NCBI RefSeq assembly: GCF_005925325.1
Contig: NZ_SRMP01000005.1
Coordinates: 496,001 to 560,000, forward strand
Reading direction: 5' to 3'
From: Pedobacter helvus
GTDB taxonomy: Bacteria; Bacteroidota; Bacteroidia; Sphingobacteriales; Sphingobacteriaceae
DNA: 64,000 nt
A model generated the notes under the pieces. That model did not search any database, was not told where the DNA came from, and saw nothing but the letters and a program-made list of their open reading frames with translations. Made by a program: the position numbers and the translations under genes. Positions 1 to 9,766 of the stretch are shown here, piece after piece. The first letter of the stretch is position 1, and each line of letters opens with the position of its first letter.

Positions 1-1
1 T

Positions 2-3000
2 CATGATTGGGATAAATCTGGACCAAACGGTTTGGCTAAAATCCAAGCTCAAGGAGAGTTTCTAGCCTCTTTTAATGATCCGTTGTTGAAACTCATTCCA
101 GAAAATGGCTGCCCTAATCCGGTAGCTATCAACCTTACTGATAAGTTGACCGTTATAGCTTACGATAGTGAGTGGTGGCTGTTCCCATACGATAAAACCA
201 ATCCAGATTGCGAATGCAATACCAGAGATCAAGTAACCATGAGGATGAGGGAGTTGTTGGACCAAAATAAGGGGAAAATGATCATTCTCGCTTCACATCA
301 CCCGTTTCAAAGCTATGGTGTGCATGGAGGCTACTACACTTTTAAAAATCATCTTTTCCCGCTTACTTCGCTCAACAAAAACTTATACATTCCTTTGCCT
401 GTAATTGGTTCGTTGTACCCTTTTTTAAGAACAACATTTGTAAATCCAGAAGATATGGGGCATCCCTTGTATAAGGAGATGATAGAAAAGGTAAATGGTG
501 TTTTTGGAGATATACCCAATGTGGTTTATGCCGCGGGTCACGAACATGGCTTACAATTAATCAAAAATAAGCAGTTGCAGATTGTAAGTGGTGCTGGAGC
601 AAAACATTCACCAAATAAATTGGGTAAAAATTCACTTTTTCACAGTTATGAGAGTGGTTATGTAGTAGCAGATCAGTTAATGAACAACGATATGCGTTAT
701 GAGTACTACACCTACAACGATGCGGAAGGTGTTAGGAAAGTTTTTACTTACACGCAGTCTTATCAGCAGGTTGATGTTAGCCAGCCTACTCAATTGTCAA
801 AGGTAATTACTGCCGACAGTGTGATTACCAAAGTAAAACCTTCTTTCGATAGTGTAAGCAGGTTTCATCGGTATCTTTTCGGAGATAACTATCGGAAGGA
901 TTACGCAATGGATATCAAACTTCCTGTAATACGTATTTCCGAAATTGAGGGTGGTTTAAAACCAACGCAGTTGGGTGGTGGCAATCAATCGAGATCGCTT
1001 AGGTTAGTAGACAAGAACGGGAAAGAATATGTGCTTCGTAGCGTAGAAAAATATCCAGAAGTGCTATTGCCACAAGGCTTAAGAAATACTTTTGCTAAAG
1101 ATGTAATGCGTGATAACATGGCATCACAACATCCATTTACGGCTTTAATCGTTCCGGTTTTGGCCAAAGCGGCTAAGGTTCCATACAGTAATCCAATGAT
1201 AGGTCTGGTTTCTCCGGATAAAAATTTAGGAGATTACGCTTCCATATTCGAGAATACGATTTGTCTTTTAGAGGAAAGAAACCCAATGGGTGCTTCAGAC
1301 AATACTACCAAGATGTTAAAGAAGCTAGATAAGGACAATGATAATACTTACGATGCCAAAATGTATTTAAGAGCAAAGGCATTAGATGTATTGCTTGGAG
1401 ATTGGGATAGGCACGAGGATCAATGGCGCTGGAAGGCTGATACTACTAAAAAAGGTATTAAATATCTTCCTGTTCCAAGAGATAGAGATCAGGTGTTATT
1501 TAGAGCTGATGGTAAAATACAGCGTTTTGCACAAAAATCGGATATGTTACCGATGATGCAGGGTATTGAGAAAGATTTGAAAGACGGTAACTGGTTTTTA
1601 TGGGAGGGCAGGGCAATGAATAGTAAAATTCTATCACAATATACCGAAGCACAATGGGATAAGGAAATAAAAGAATTTTGCGATTTTTTTACCGACGAAG
1701 TTTTTGAGGAAGCTTTAAAAAGACTGCCTAAAGAAAGTTACGACTTAAGGCACAAAGAATTTTTAGCTCAACTTAAACAACGTAAAGCTAGCTTACCAAA
1801 GGTGATGAACGAGTATTATCATTTCTTTAATAGGATAGTAGATGTGCAGGCAAGCCATAAAAATGAGAAAGCCGAAATCAATGGACTGGCCGATGGTCAT
1901 TTGAAAGTAGAACTGTACAAAATCAACAAGTCTGGCAACGTAAAAGATGTAACTTTCAGCCGTGTTTTCGATCCTAAGGTGACAAAGCAAATTCGTTTGT
2001 ATATGAGAGACGGGAATGACAGTGTTTTTATCGACAACAAAACTTCGCCAATTAATTTAAAGGTAATTGCTGGCCACGGAAAGAAGGTATATCACGTTAG
2101 TTCTTCTCGCAATTCTGTTCGTTTGTTTGGTCTTAAAGATGAGAATATTTTTGAAGGAGAAGAGGTAAGCAAATTGCGCACTAAACTCTCTTCCGATACT
2201 GGTAATGCAACCTATTTAGGCAAAGATTTGTATAGCAGAACATCTCTATATCCCAACTTTGGTTTCAACGTAGACGATGGTTTGTCTGTAGGGGCATTCA
2301 TGAAAATTACCAACCCCGGATTTAGAAAACAGCCTTACGGTAATTCTCAATCTTTTAGCGCACTTTACTCGTTCGCCACTTCTGCCATTAGATTTAAATA
2401 CACAGGAGATTGGTTAAAAGCTTTAGGCAATGCCGATGTTGTAGTGCATGCCAACGTGCAAGCACCAGATAATACCCGTAACTTTTTTGGTGTAGGTAAC
2501 GAAACGTCGTTTGAAAACAACATCAGATATTACCGTACAAGAGTAAATTTGATACAGCTAGAAACTACTTTGCGTTGGCGTAGACCAAAATCTACGTTCA
2601 GCATTGGACCAAGTTTTCAATTTTATACTTTCGATCCGTCAGACAATCAAAATAAGTTTATTAATAACACAGCCGAACTCAATTCTTCAGATCGTTTCGT
2701 AATAGACCAAGAAAAGTTGTATGCGGGAGCGATCATTAATTTCGTAAATAATACAAAGGATAACGAGTTGCTACCCACATTAGGTAGTTATATAGATTTC
2801 AAGTTAGTAGGTTACAAAGGCGTAAGTAGTGCTGCAAGATCGTTTTCTCAGTTTAATGGTTCTATTGCTTTGTACAAAAATCTTGATGGACGTGCTAATT
2901 TGGTACTTGCCAATAGGTTTGGTGGAGCGGTAACTGTGGGGCATCCGGCTTTTTACCAATATGCCTATTTAGGTGGCGAAGGTACACTTTTAGGCTACAG

Positions 3001-3280
3001 ACAGTTCCGATTTGCGGGTAAACATAGTTTCTACAATAATTTGGAGCTAAGGATAAAACTTGGTGATTTTGTAAGCTATGTGCTGCCAGGTCAAGTGGGT
3101 TTTATGGGATTGTATGATATAGGTAGGGTATGGGCTAAAAACGACCCTTCGAGCCAATGGCATCATGGTGTTGGTGGTGGTTTATATTTTTCGCCTGCTC
3201 AGTTAACTATTTTAAGGATGATTGCCGCTTACTCAAAAGAGGGTTGGTATCCTCAGTTTTCAATGAATTTTAGATTTTAA
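2..3280 (+). CDS. Metallophosphoesterase fused to an Omp85-like outer-membrane barrel (5' end missing)
   Basis: The frame is open from the first bases of the window, so the gene starts upstream; the in-frame TTG near base 32 is not a credible start. The visible first 250 residues carry calcineurin-type phosphoesterase signatures (SHHPFQSYG and AAGHEHG). The middle region is unassigned. The last 350 residues look like a BamA/TamA-type surface-antigen barrel (YLGGEGTLLGYRQFRF, then VGFMGLYDIGRVW, ending in phenylalanine as barrel proteins do). The protein probably sits in the outer membrane with its phosphoesterase domain on one face. The substrate is unknown. The next gene begins 4 bases later, so the two are probably co-transcribed. 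Confidence 0.85.
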   Translation, partial: HDWDKSGPNGLAKIQAQGEFLASFNDPLLKLIPENGCPNPVAINLTDKLTVIAYDSEWWLFPYDKTNPDCECNTRDQVTMRMRELLDQNKGKMIILASHHPFQSYGVHGGYYTFKNHLFPLTSLNKNLYIPLPVIGSLYPFLRTTFVNPEDMGHPLYKEMIEKVNGVFGDIPNVVYAAGHEHGLQLIKNKQLQIVSGAGAKHSPNKLGKNSLFHSYESGYVVADQLMNNDMRYEYYTYNDAEGVRKVFTYTQSYQQVDVSQPTQLSKVITADSVITKVKPSFDSVSRFHRYLFGDNYRKDYAMDIKLPVIRISEIEGGLKPTQLGGGNQSRSLRLVDKNGKEYVLRSVEKYPEVLLPQGLRNTFAKDVMRDNMASQHPFTALIVPVLAKAAKVPYSNPMIGLVSPDKNLGDYASIFENTICLLEERNPMGASDNTTKMLKKLDKDNDNTYDAKMYLRAKALDVLLGDWDRHEDQWRWKADTTKKGIKYLPVPRDRDQVLFRADGKIQRFAQKSDMLPMMQGIEKDLKDGNWFLWEGRAMNSKILSQYTEAQWDKEIKEFCDFFTDEVFEEALKRLPKESYDLRHKEFLAQLKQRKASLPKVMNEYYHFFNRIVDVQASHKNEKAEINGLADGHLKVELYKINKSGNVKDVTFSRVFDPKVTKQIRLYMRDGNDSVFIDNKTSPINLKVIAGHGKKVYHVSSSRNSVRLFGLKDENIFEGEEVSKLRTKLSSDTGNATYLGKDLYSRTSLYPNFGFNVDDGLSVGAFMKITNPGFRKQPYGNSQSFSALYSFATSAIRFKYTGDWLKALGNADVVVHANVQAPDNTRNFFGVGNETSFENNIRYYRTRVNLIQLETTLRWRRPKSTFSIGPSFQFYTFDPSDNQNKFINNTAELNSSDRFVIDQEKLYAGAIINFVNNTKDNELLPTLGSYIDFKLVGYKGVSSAARSFSQFNGSIALYKNLDGRANLVLANRFGGAVTVGHPAFYQYAYLGGEGTLLGYRQFRFAGKHSFYNNLELRIKLGDFVSYVLPGQVGFMGLYDIGRVWAKNDPSSQWHHGVGGGLYFSPAQLTILRMIAAYSKEGWYPQFSMNFRF

Positions 3281-3284
3281 GGTA

Positions 3285-5627
3285 ATGAACACCAACGTTA
3301 TAAAGATCAATAAAAATGAGTGTATTGCTTGTCAGATAGAATGGAGCCTTTCGTTTAGACCATTGGTCGCTTATTTAAAAAAGAGATTAAAAACGGAAGA
3401 AACTATGAAAAAAGAATTTTATAGATTTCTTTTGGAAAAGATAGAAAAGGAGGGGGCGTTAGCAAAAAACTTAGTGATAGAAGATCTTTCGAAATACAAA
3501 GAAACGCTAGAGCTGATATTCACTATTTTAACGCCTTTAATGGCAAATGAAAAAGAGCTTTATTGGGCCTTGAGTACGCCTGTGCCAGATCAAATTTTCT
3601 TTAGTACCGATTTACTTTACAACTTTATTCAGGAGCATGTTGCAGAGAAACAGCTTGATCCTGAACACAGGAAACAAAAAGAAAAAGATCAGATCAAGTT
3701 TATTTATAACGTAATATTAAAGCGTTACTATAATTATACAGCATTAACTACCAGTGAAATGCGTTTTGCTTACAACAATCCGCAAACTGGCTTGACGCAA
3801 TATTTCAACGTAAATGTAGATACGCAATTTGTAGATATCAGTTATAATAAAAGTGAACTGCCTGCACTTAATTTTGAGCAATTTTCTGGTTTCGTAAATG
3901 ATGAACATGGTTTAGAACTTCTCCACGAAGTTTTGCCATTACATGATTTTAAATTCGATGGTTTTACCGTAATCTCTGTTACCGATGTAACACTACAACA
4001 TGCCATAGATGGAATTAGGGAAGCGTTGGTAAACCATAATTATCAAACAGAAGCCTATCTGCATATTCTGCAAACTTTAAAAACCTTAGGCGGAAACGCC
4101 GATATCGACTATGGCTTACTACCATTGATCACGGTTAACAATAAACCCGTGTTAGATATAGATGACCACTCAAGTATCATCATCAATGCTGGGAAGCAAT
4201 TTGGTATAAGCGATAGCGTCTTTTTTGAGCAGTTACGATCTTATCAGCAAAATCCTAAACCTATTTTTTTCAATAAAATTACCGATGAGCATATAGAAAA
4301 AATGCCATTTATGGATGCGATTAGAAGTAGCGGGATTAACTCCTACTCTATTTTGCCCGTATTCTATAATGCTCAATTGGTAGGGATATTGGAGATCTAT
4401 TCTAAACAAGAAGTGCTGATAGATGATATGTTACTTTCGCGTTTACACTCTGCAATGCCACTTTTGGGTCAGCTCTTCCAATACCGGATAGAAGAGTTCA
4501 ATGCAAAAATGGACGAAGTGCTTAAAGATAAATTTACTGCTTTGCAGCCATCTGTTCAATGGAAGTTTAATCAGCAGGTATGGGAGTTCATTAAGAAAAA
4601 CAAAGGCAATAAAAATGCACAGAATATAGAGACGGTTACTTTTAAAAACTTGTATCCGCTTTTTGGAGCAATTGATATTAGAAACTCTACGATAGAAAGA
4701 AATCTGGCACTTAAGGATGATTTAAAAGTACAATTAGAGAAATTAAGCACATCGTTAGTAGAACTTAAAAAGACAATAAAGCTAGATCTGATAGATAAAA
4801 TTCTTCATAGTTGTAAACTTTGGGTAGAAAGGACCAGTAGCTTTATCAGCTCTAGCGATGAAGATGCTTTGAACGATTTTTTAGAGATGGAGGTGTATCC
4901 AATACTTAAGCATGTAGAGAAAAGTCAACCTTTGGCTAAAGAAATTGTTAACGAATATTTCGAAAGTATCAACCCTGAAACTGGAATTGCATTTGAAAAT
5001 AGAAGAACTTTAGAAACTTCTATGCAATTTATTAACGCTACAGTGGGAGAATATCTGGAAAGTGCGCAAGATGAGTTACAAAAAGCTTTTCCATTTTACT
5101 TTGCCAAATTTAGAACTGATGGCGTAGAATACGATATTTACATTGGTCAAGAGATTGCACCAGATGTACCATTTGATATGCTGTACTTAAAGAATATGAG
5201 GTTATGGCAATTGCAGTCTATGGTAGAGATTGCTCGTTTAACCAATCGCTTGGTAGATCAGATGGAAAAGCCATTGCTTACTACTCAGTTAATTTTTATC
5301 CACTCTAATCCAATAGATATAAGTTTCAGAAACGATGAAAGGCGTTTTGACGTAGAAGGAAGCTACAACATTAGGTACGAAGTGATTAAAAAGCGTATTG
5401 ATAAGGTGAAAATCAAGGATAAAAACGAAAGGTTAACGCAGCCTGGAAAAATTGCCCTGATTTACTACAACGCTTTCGAAGCTAATGAATACCTTACTTA
5501 CATCAGTTATCTACAAGAACAGGGATTGCTCTTAGCCGAAGTAGAAACTGTAGAGTTGGAAGAATTACAAGGGATTAGCGGTTTAAAAGCTTTAAGGGTT
5601 GCCGTAAATTACGAGGAAAATAAATGA
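3285..5627 (+). CDS. GAF-domain-like protein, 780 aa
   Basis: This is a large soluble protein without a signal peptide. Residues about 290-400 resemble a GAF sensor fold, seen in the stretch around SYSILPVFYNAQLVGILEIYS. The rest is helical and charged and I cannot assign it. No kinase, cyclase or DNA-binding motif is visible, so its output is unknown. The ATG lies 4 bases after the stop of the phosphoesterase-barrel gene, which suggests translational coupling and a shared envelope-related role. The GAF assignment is moderately sure; the function is open. Confidence 0.75.
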   Translation: MNTNVIKINKNECIACQIEWSLSFRPLVAYLKKRLKTEETMKKEFYRFLLEKIEKEGALAKNLVIEDLSKYKETLELIFTILTPLMANEKELYWALSTPVPDQIFFSTDLLYNFIQEHVAEKQLDPEHRKQKEKDQIKFIYNVILKRYYNYTALTTSEMRFAYNNPQTGLTQYFNVNVDTQFVDISYNKSELPALNFEQFSGFVNDEHGLELLHEVLPLHDFKFDGFTVISVTDVTLQHAIDGIREALVNHNYQTEAYLHILQTLKTLGGNADIDYGLLPLITVNNKPVLDIDDHSSIIINAGKQFGISDSVFFEQLRSYQQNPKPIFFNKITDEHIEKMPFMDAIRSSGINSYSILPVFYNAQLVGILEIYSKQEVLIDDMLLSRLHSAMPLLGQLFQYRIEEFNAKMDEVLKDKFTALQPSVQWKFNQQVWEFIKKNKGNKNAQNIETVTFKNLYPLFGAIDIRNSTIERNLALKDDLKVQLEKLSTSLVELKKTIKLDLIDKILHSCKLWVERTSSFISSSDEDALNDFLEMEVYPILKHVEKSQPLAKEIVNEYFESINPETGIAFENRRTLETSMQFINATVGEYLESAQDELQKAFPFYFAKFRTDGVEYDIYIGQEIAPDVPFDMLYLKNMRLWQLQSMVEIARLTNRLVDQMEKPLLTTQLIFIHSNPIDISFRNDERRFDVEGSYNIRYEVIKKRIDKVKIKDKNERLTQPGKIALIYYNAFEANEYLTYISYLQEQGLLLAEVETVELEELQGISGLKALRVAVNYEENK

Positions 5628-5666
5628 TCGTTTACATCAGAAAACAATTATTTTTCACAGTCTTCT

Positions 5667-5927
5667 CTAAGCCATACCCACATCAGACAGTTGCGTAACC
5701 GTTTCGAAACTACACAACGCTACTCTAGGAAACTCCATGAATTTTTTAGAAAGTAATTTGGTGTTGCTTTGATAAATGCCAAGACCATTCTCGAATAACT
5801 TAGTTAATGCTTGGTTGTCCGGTTCGCTTTGTGCTAAATCTTGCAATAGCATTTTTTCGGTATTATCTTCTGGTATCAGCTCAATACGTACAGTAGTAGG
5901 CGAGATGCGCATGTAGTGGTATTTCAT
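5667..5927 (-). CDS. Small conserved-looking hypothetical protein, 86 aa
   Basis: This ORF converges on the preceding plus-strand gene and is divergent from the exonuclease gene. The protein has a mixed alpha/beta composition with no signal peptide or membrane segment. I do not recognise a family. It is kept because it fills an otherwise empty interval, starts with ATG, and nothing overlaps it on the other strand. The 70-base gap to the next gene can hold promoters for both directions. Confidence 0.6.
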   Translation of the reverse strand: MKYHYMRISPTTVRIELIPEDNTEKMLLQDLAQSEPDNQALTKLFENGLGIYQSNTKLLSKKFMEFPRVALCSFETVTQLSDVGMA

Positions 5928-6001
5928 AATTTGAAGCTAAAATAATAAAAAATACCAAATTTAATATTTGTTTTTGCTAATTTTTTTAGTAATATTGCGT
6001 A

Positions 6002-7408
6002 ATGGGCTCAGTTGGTAAAAAGAGTATTGTAAATGTGGCAGAAACGCTTTATGCAATTGTCGATATCGAAACAACTGGTGGGAGTGTGTCTGGTAGTAGG
6101 ATAACCGAAGTTGCAATCCTTTTACATAATGGCAGTGAAGTAATTGACCGTTGGACTACCTTGGTAAACCCTGAAATGGAAATTCCAATGCACATTACAG
6201 CTTTAACAGGTATAGATGATGATATGGTGGCGAAAGCTCCTGTATTTAAACAGGTAGCTGAAAAGATTTATTCGTTGCTAAAGGACAAAGTTTTCGTAGC
6301 TCATAATGTAAATTTCGATTATTCATTTTTGAGGGGACAGTTGGCTGCTTGTGGGCAACTTTGGGATTCGCCTAAATTATGTACTGTACGACTTTCTCGT
6401 AAATTGCTGCCCGGCCTCAACTCTTACAGTTTGGGTAAATTATGCAGTCAGGTGGGGATCAATTTGAAAGATAGACACCGAGCCATGGGCGATGCTTTGG
6501 CTACGGCAGAACTTTTTTCGATGCTGTTAAGCAAGGACAGCGAGGGCATAATTTCTGGAATGTTGCGTAAAGTTTCTCCCGAACAAAGGTTACCATCTAA
6601 TGTGCCAACTAATGATTTTGCTGCTCTACCTGAATGTCCTGGTGTATATTATTTTCATGATCAGAAAGGAAAAGTAATTTATGTGGGTAAAGCTATAAAT
6701 TTGAAAAAACGAGTAGCCTCTCATTTTACAGGTAACAACACAACTTTACGTAGGCAAAATTTTCTTCGCGATATTTATCATATTTCCTTTGAGCGCTGTG
6801 GTTCAGAATTGATGGCCTTATTGTTAGAATGTACCGAAATTCAGAAACATTGGCCAATACACAATCGAGCACTCAAACGGTTCGAGGCTAAATTTGGTCT
6901 TTATCACTACGTTGCAGTGAATGGCTATAGTTATTTAGCAGTAGGTAAATTGCCTAAACAACAACACTGTTTAAAAGCATTTGATGATGAAGCAGAAGCA
7001 GTGAGTTTCTTAGTCGATAAAAGTCGAACTTTTGATATAGACCCACGTTTTTGCAGGTTTGGCAATGCTAGTGTTTTTCAGTCAGATCTTCCGCGACCAA
7101 ACGTCGATAAACATAATCTAAATGTACAGCAACTTTTAAACGAACTAGAAGGAAGCGTAGAGCAATTTGTGCTGATGTTAGATGGCAGAGACCGAAACGA
7201 GAAGGGATTTGTTTGGGTAGAAAATGGAAAGGTTTATGGCATGGGATATTTGGACGAAAGTTTGGGAGGTGATATGGACCAATTAAAAGAGAGCTTAGCC
7301 AAGTGTAGGAGCAACTATTACATGCTTAAATTAGTGACAGGATACGCCGATAGATATCCTCACAAAGTCTTATATCCAGTGGTTAATGAGAAAAGGCAAT
7401 TAGCGTAA
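6002..7408 (+). CDS. DnaQ-like 3'-5' exonuclease fused to a GIY-YIG (UvrC/Cho-type) nuclease
   Basis: The N-terminal 180 residues are a DEDDh exonuclease domain of the DNA polymerase III epsilon type. Asp21 and Glu23 lie in AIVDIETTG, Asp106 in HNVNFDYSFL, and His159 and Asp164 in HRAMGDALAT. Residues about 210-290 form a GIY-YIG domain with GVYYF, VIYVGK and Arg237. The C-terminal part is unassigned. The fusion of proofreading-like exonuclease and UvrC-like incision domains is known in several bacterial phyla and points to DNA repair or nucleic-acid trimming. It is a stand-alone gene with flanking genes unrelated in function. It is not the replicative epsilon subunit as far as the sequence shows. 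Confidence 0.88.
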   Translation: MGSVGKKSIVNVAETLYAIVDIETTGGSVSGSRITEVAILLHNGSEVIDRWTTLVNPEMEIPMHITALTGIDDDMVAKAPVFKQVAEKIYSLLKDKVFVAHNVNFDYSFLRGQLAACGQLWDSPKLCTVRLSRKLLPGLNSYSLGKLCSQVGINLKDRHRAMGDALATAELFSMLLSKDSEGIISGMLRKVSPEQRLPSNVPTNDFAALPECPGVYYFHDQKGKVIYVGKAINLKKRVASHFTGNNTTLRRQNFLRDIYHISFERCGSELMALLLECTEIQKHWPIHNRALKRFEAKFGLYHYVAVNGYSYLAVGKLPKQQHCLKAFDDEAEAVSFLVDKSRTFDIDPRFCRFGNASVFQSDLPRPNVDKHNLNVQQLLNELEGSVEQFVLMLDGRDRNEKGFVWVENGKVYGMGYLDESLGGDMDQLKESLAKCRSNYYMLKLVTGYADRYPHKVLYPVVNEKRQLA

Positions 7409-7492
7409 TTTGACAGTGTTTTTCTAGACTGCATAACTTTTTATTTATTTAAGCTTAACATTAAGTTAACATTGCGGCACTACCTTTAACGT

Positions 7493-7723
7493 ATGAATTA
7501 TCCAGTATTTATTTTCCATGAATTAGTGCTCCGGTTCTCTTACATTAATCGTCAGGTTGGTAGGTATATTTCTAGCACTATCGAAGGTGGTGATATCTTG
7601 ATAAAGACCACAAGCGGTAAAATTGCTATAGCTCAAGAGTTTTTAGAAAAACAATATCGTGATCCTAGCGGAATTTCTGCAGATCAATTGAGAGAACTGG
7701 CAGCGGGTTTTCAAGCAGAGTAA
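7493..7723 (+). CDS. Small hypothetical protein, 76 aa
   Basis: This short soluble protein has no recognised domain. It starts at ATG about 85 bases after the nuclease gene. The sequence TACCTTTA, close to the TAnnTTTG promoter box, lies just upstream, so it may have its own promoter. It converges with the beta-propeller gene. The function is unknown. Confidence 0.55.
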   Translation: MNYPVFIFHELVLRFSYINRQVGRYISSTIEGGDILIKTTSGKIAIAQEFLEKQYRDPSGISADQLRELAAGFQAE

Positions 7724-7752
7724 TTTTAATCTCGGCTTTAATGGTTTTGTGC

Positions 7753-8586
7753 TTATCTCAACTGATAAGCAATGACACTGTTTTGGTTAAAGGTTGGGAT
7801 ATATATGATCCTGTCTTTAGGATTGTAACCTAAATCTGCAGTGTTCATTTTTCCCTGTACATCTTGTAATTTGTAGATGGTTCCGTCCGCTTTTACATGA
7901 TAGATGATTCCTGCCCAGCAAGTTGCAATAAATTCGCCATTTCCGATAGGCTCTAATCCATCGCCAACTTTTTCAAACCCTTTAGCAAACAAGTTGATCT
8001 GTTTTTTAGCATCTATTTTCCAAAGCTCGGTGCCAGCTAATACAAACAGTTCTTTTTTAATCCATTTTAGGCCGTTGGCACTGGTTACGTTTTCTAAATA
8101 AAGAGAATAATTACCATTCTTGACTTGATAGATTTTGTTAGTGCGTGTATCAGAAACATATAAAGTTCCTTTATCGTCAACGGTGACATCATTTAAAAAT
8201 ACAGCACCTTCTATTTCCAGTTTGTTTTTCACTTTTCCGCTTGGGATATCTACACTAACAACAGCTGTAATGTCGGCGATGTACAAAGTGTTTCTATAAA
8301 TTGCCAGTCCTTTTGGAGCATTTAAACCTGTAATCCATTCAGGGTTTTTCATTGAGCCATCTAAATTTAAGATGGCTACGCCACCTTTGCCATCCTTTAC
8401 ATTTCCTGCACCATCTATTAAACTAACATACAATTCTTTGGTATCGCCTCTGTACAATACAGATTCTGGAATAGGCAGATTTTTGTCTACTTCCCAGAGC
8501 GGTGCTGATAATTTAATTTGCGCTTTGCCGCTGTTAAGTGCAGCTGCGGCTATTGTAAATGCTATTAAAAATATTTTGGTTCTCAT
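7753..8586 (-). CDS. Secreted SMP-30/NHL-like beta-propeller protein
   Basis: Residues 1-22 form a Sec signal peptide with a short basic N-terminus and an Ala-rich end before QIKLSAP. The rest shows repeated propeller blades with strings such as NAPKGLAIYRNTLYIAD and GTLYVSDTRTNKIYQV, typical of SMP-30/gluconolactonase or NHL-type six-bladed propellers. The metal-binding residues of true gluconolactonases could not be confirmed by eye, so no enzyme activity is claimed. It is probably periplasmic. It stands alone between a convergent small gene and the MCE gene. Confidence 0.75.
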   Translation of the reverse strand: MRTKIFLIAFTIAAAALNSGKAQIKLSAPLWEVDKNLPIPESVLYRGDTKELYVSLIDGAGNVKDGKGGVAILNLDGSMKNPEWITGLNAPKGLAIYRNTLYIADITAVVSVDIPSGKVKNKLEIEGAVFLNDVTVDDKGTLYVSDTRTNKIYQVKNGNYSLYLENVTSANGLKWIKKELFVLAGTELWKIDAKKQINLFAKGFEKVGDGLEPIGNGEFIATCWAGIIYHVKADGTIYKLQDVQGKMNTADLGYNPKDRIIYIPTFNQNSVIAYQLR

Positions 8587-8674
8587 TAACGTAAAGATAG
8601 GAAATCAATTAGGGGAGAGAATAGCTAAAATCGATTTATGTTTAAATTGAAGAAGAGTTAAAATATTTCTCAAT

Positions 8675-8705
8675 AAAAAAGCGAAGAACATCAGTCCCTC
8701 GCTTC
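8675..8705 (-). terminator. Rho-independent terminator of the MCE gene
   Basis: Read on the minus strand, the sequence forms an AAGCGA/TCGCTT stem with a 14-base loop, followed by a run of T residues. It lies about 20 bases past the stop of the MCE gene. Confidence 0.6.
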
Positions 8706-8727
8706 TCAAATCTTTAATATTTGCAGA

Positions 8728-9681
8728 TTATTTGTCTTTTTTGTTGCCGCCGCCAAATACAGAGAAGTGTACATAACGCTTAGGATTTGCTTTCAGATCA
8801 ATCATCAAAGCATCTAAGTTTTTAGACGCATTATTTAGGTTGTCGTATATCTGTCTGTCGTTAAGTAAAGCGCCCAAAGTTCCCTTTCCGTTTTTTACGT
8901 CACTTAACATGCCTTGTAAATCGGCCATTGCTTTATTGGCATTGTTAACCGTTTCTTCGAAATTAAGGGCTGCAACCTTATCCGTAACTTTATTTAAGTT
9001 GTTCATTACGGCATCAATTTTAGCACCGTTGTTCTTAAAGTTAGCAGTAATAGCTTCTACGTTGCTTAAAATAGCTGAAAGTTTAGAGCTTTCTGATCCT
9101 ACTAAAGCATCAACTTTTTTAGAAGTAGATTCTAATGAGCTTAAAGTACCTGCAATGCTTGTAAAACTTTTGTCGATGTTCTTTTGTAGATTAGGATTTA
9201 AAATCGTGTTTACACTAGATAATATCGAGTCCATTTTAGTGATAATCAGCTCTGCTTTCTTTTGTACCGGTTGGAAAGTCTCCATTAAACCTTTTTGGAC
9301 GTTGGTTTCTAAGAAGTCTCCATCTTGCGCAAAGTTCTTATCATTACCTAAAGTTAAAATAATGGCTTTGCTACCTAATAAATCTGTACCTTCTAAGCGA
9401 GCAATGGTGTTTTTAGGAATTTCGTATTTGCCATTTATTTTTAACGTAGCCATAATGGTAGCATCTGGCTGAAGTTCTAAAGCGGCAACCCTACCGATTT
9501 GGTAACCATTGATTAAAATGGGTTTAGAAACAGTTAGGCCATCTACTTGAGAATATTTAGCGTACAAAACTGTTTCGTTGGTGAAAATACTATTACCCTT
9601 TAAGAAATTATATCCGATAATGAGTAGGGCAATGGCAACAGCGGCTAATACACCTACTTTTGTTTCGTTTTTGATTTTCAT
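8728..9681 (-). CDS. MlaD/MCE-family lipid-transport protein
   Basis: An N-terminal membrane anchor (about residues 8-28) is followed by an MCE domain at about 35-115, with the typical start LYAKYSQVDGLTVSKPILINGYQIGRV. A long helical coiled-coil-like tail follows to residue 317. MCE proteins form hexameric rings that carry phospholipids between inner and outer membranes with an MlaFE-type ABC transporter. No ATPase or permease gene is next to it here, so its partners must be elsewhere. It stands just downstream of two peptidoglycan amidase genes on the same strand, which fits an envelope-maintenance cluster. Confidence 0.88.
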   Translation of the reverse strand: MKIKNETKVGVLAAVAIALLIIGYNFLKGNSIFTNETVLYAKYSQVDGLTVSKPILINGYQIGRVAALELQPDATIMATLKINGKYEIPKNTIARLEGTDLLGSKAIILTLGNDKNFAQDGDFLETNVQKGLMETFQPVQKKAELIITKMDSILSSVNTILNPNLQKNIDKSFTSIAGTLSSLESTSKKVDALVGSESSKLSAILSNVEAITANFKNNGAKIDAVMNNLNKVTDKVAALNFEETVNNANKAMADLQGMLSDVKNGKGTLGALLNDRQIYDNLNNASKNLDALMIDLKANPKRYVHFSVFGGGNKKDK

Positions 9682-9766
9682 TTATGTTGTAGCGATGTTT
9701 AATGGTATTATTGAATGCGAGTAAGCAAATTTAATGCTGCTAAATTTCACATTTTTCTTTGTATGG

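Noticed and set aside
32..34. TTG as the start of the first gene
   Set aside because: The frame is open from base 2 and lies in the middle of a phosphoesterase domain, so the gene is simply cut by the window edge.
8840..9472. 210-codon plus-strand ORF antisense to the MCE gene
   Set aside because: It lies wholly inside a well-supported gene on the other strand and its protein has no family features.
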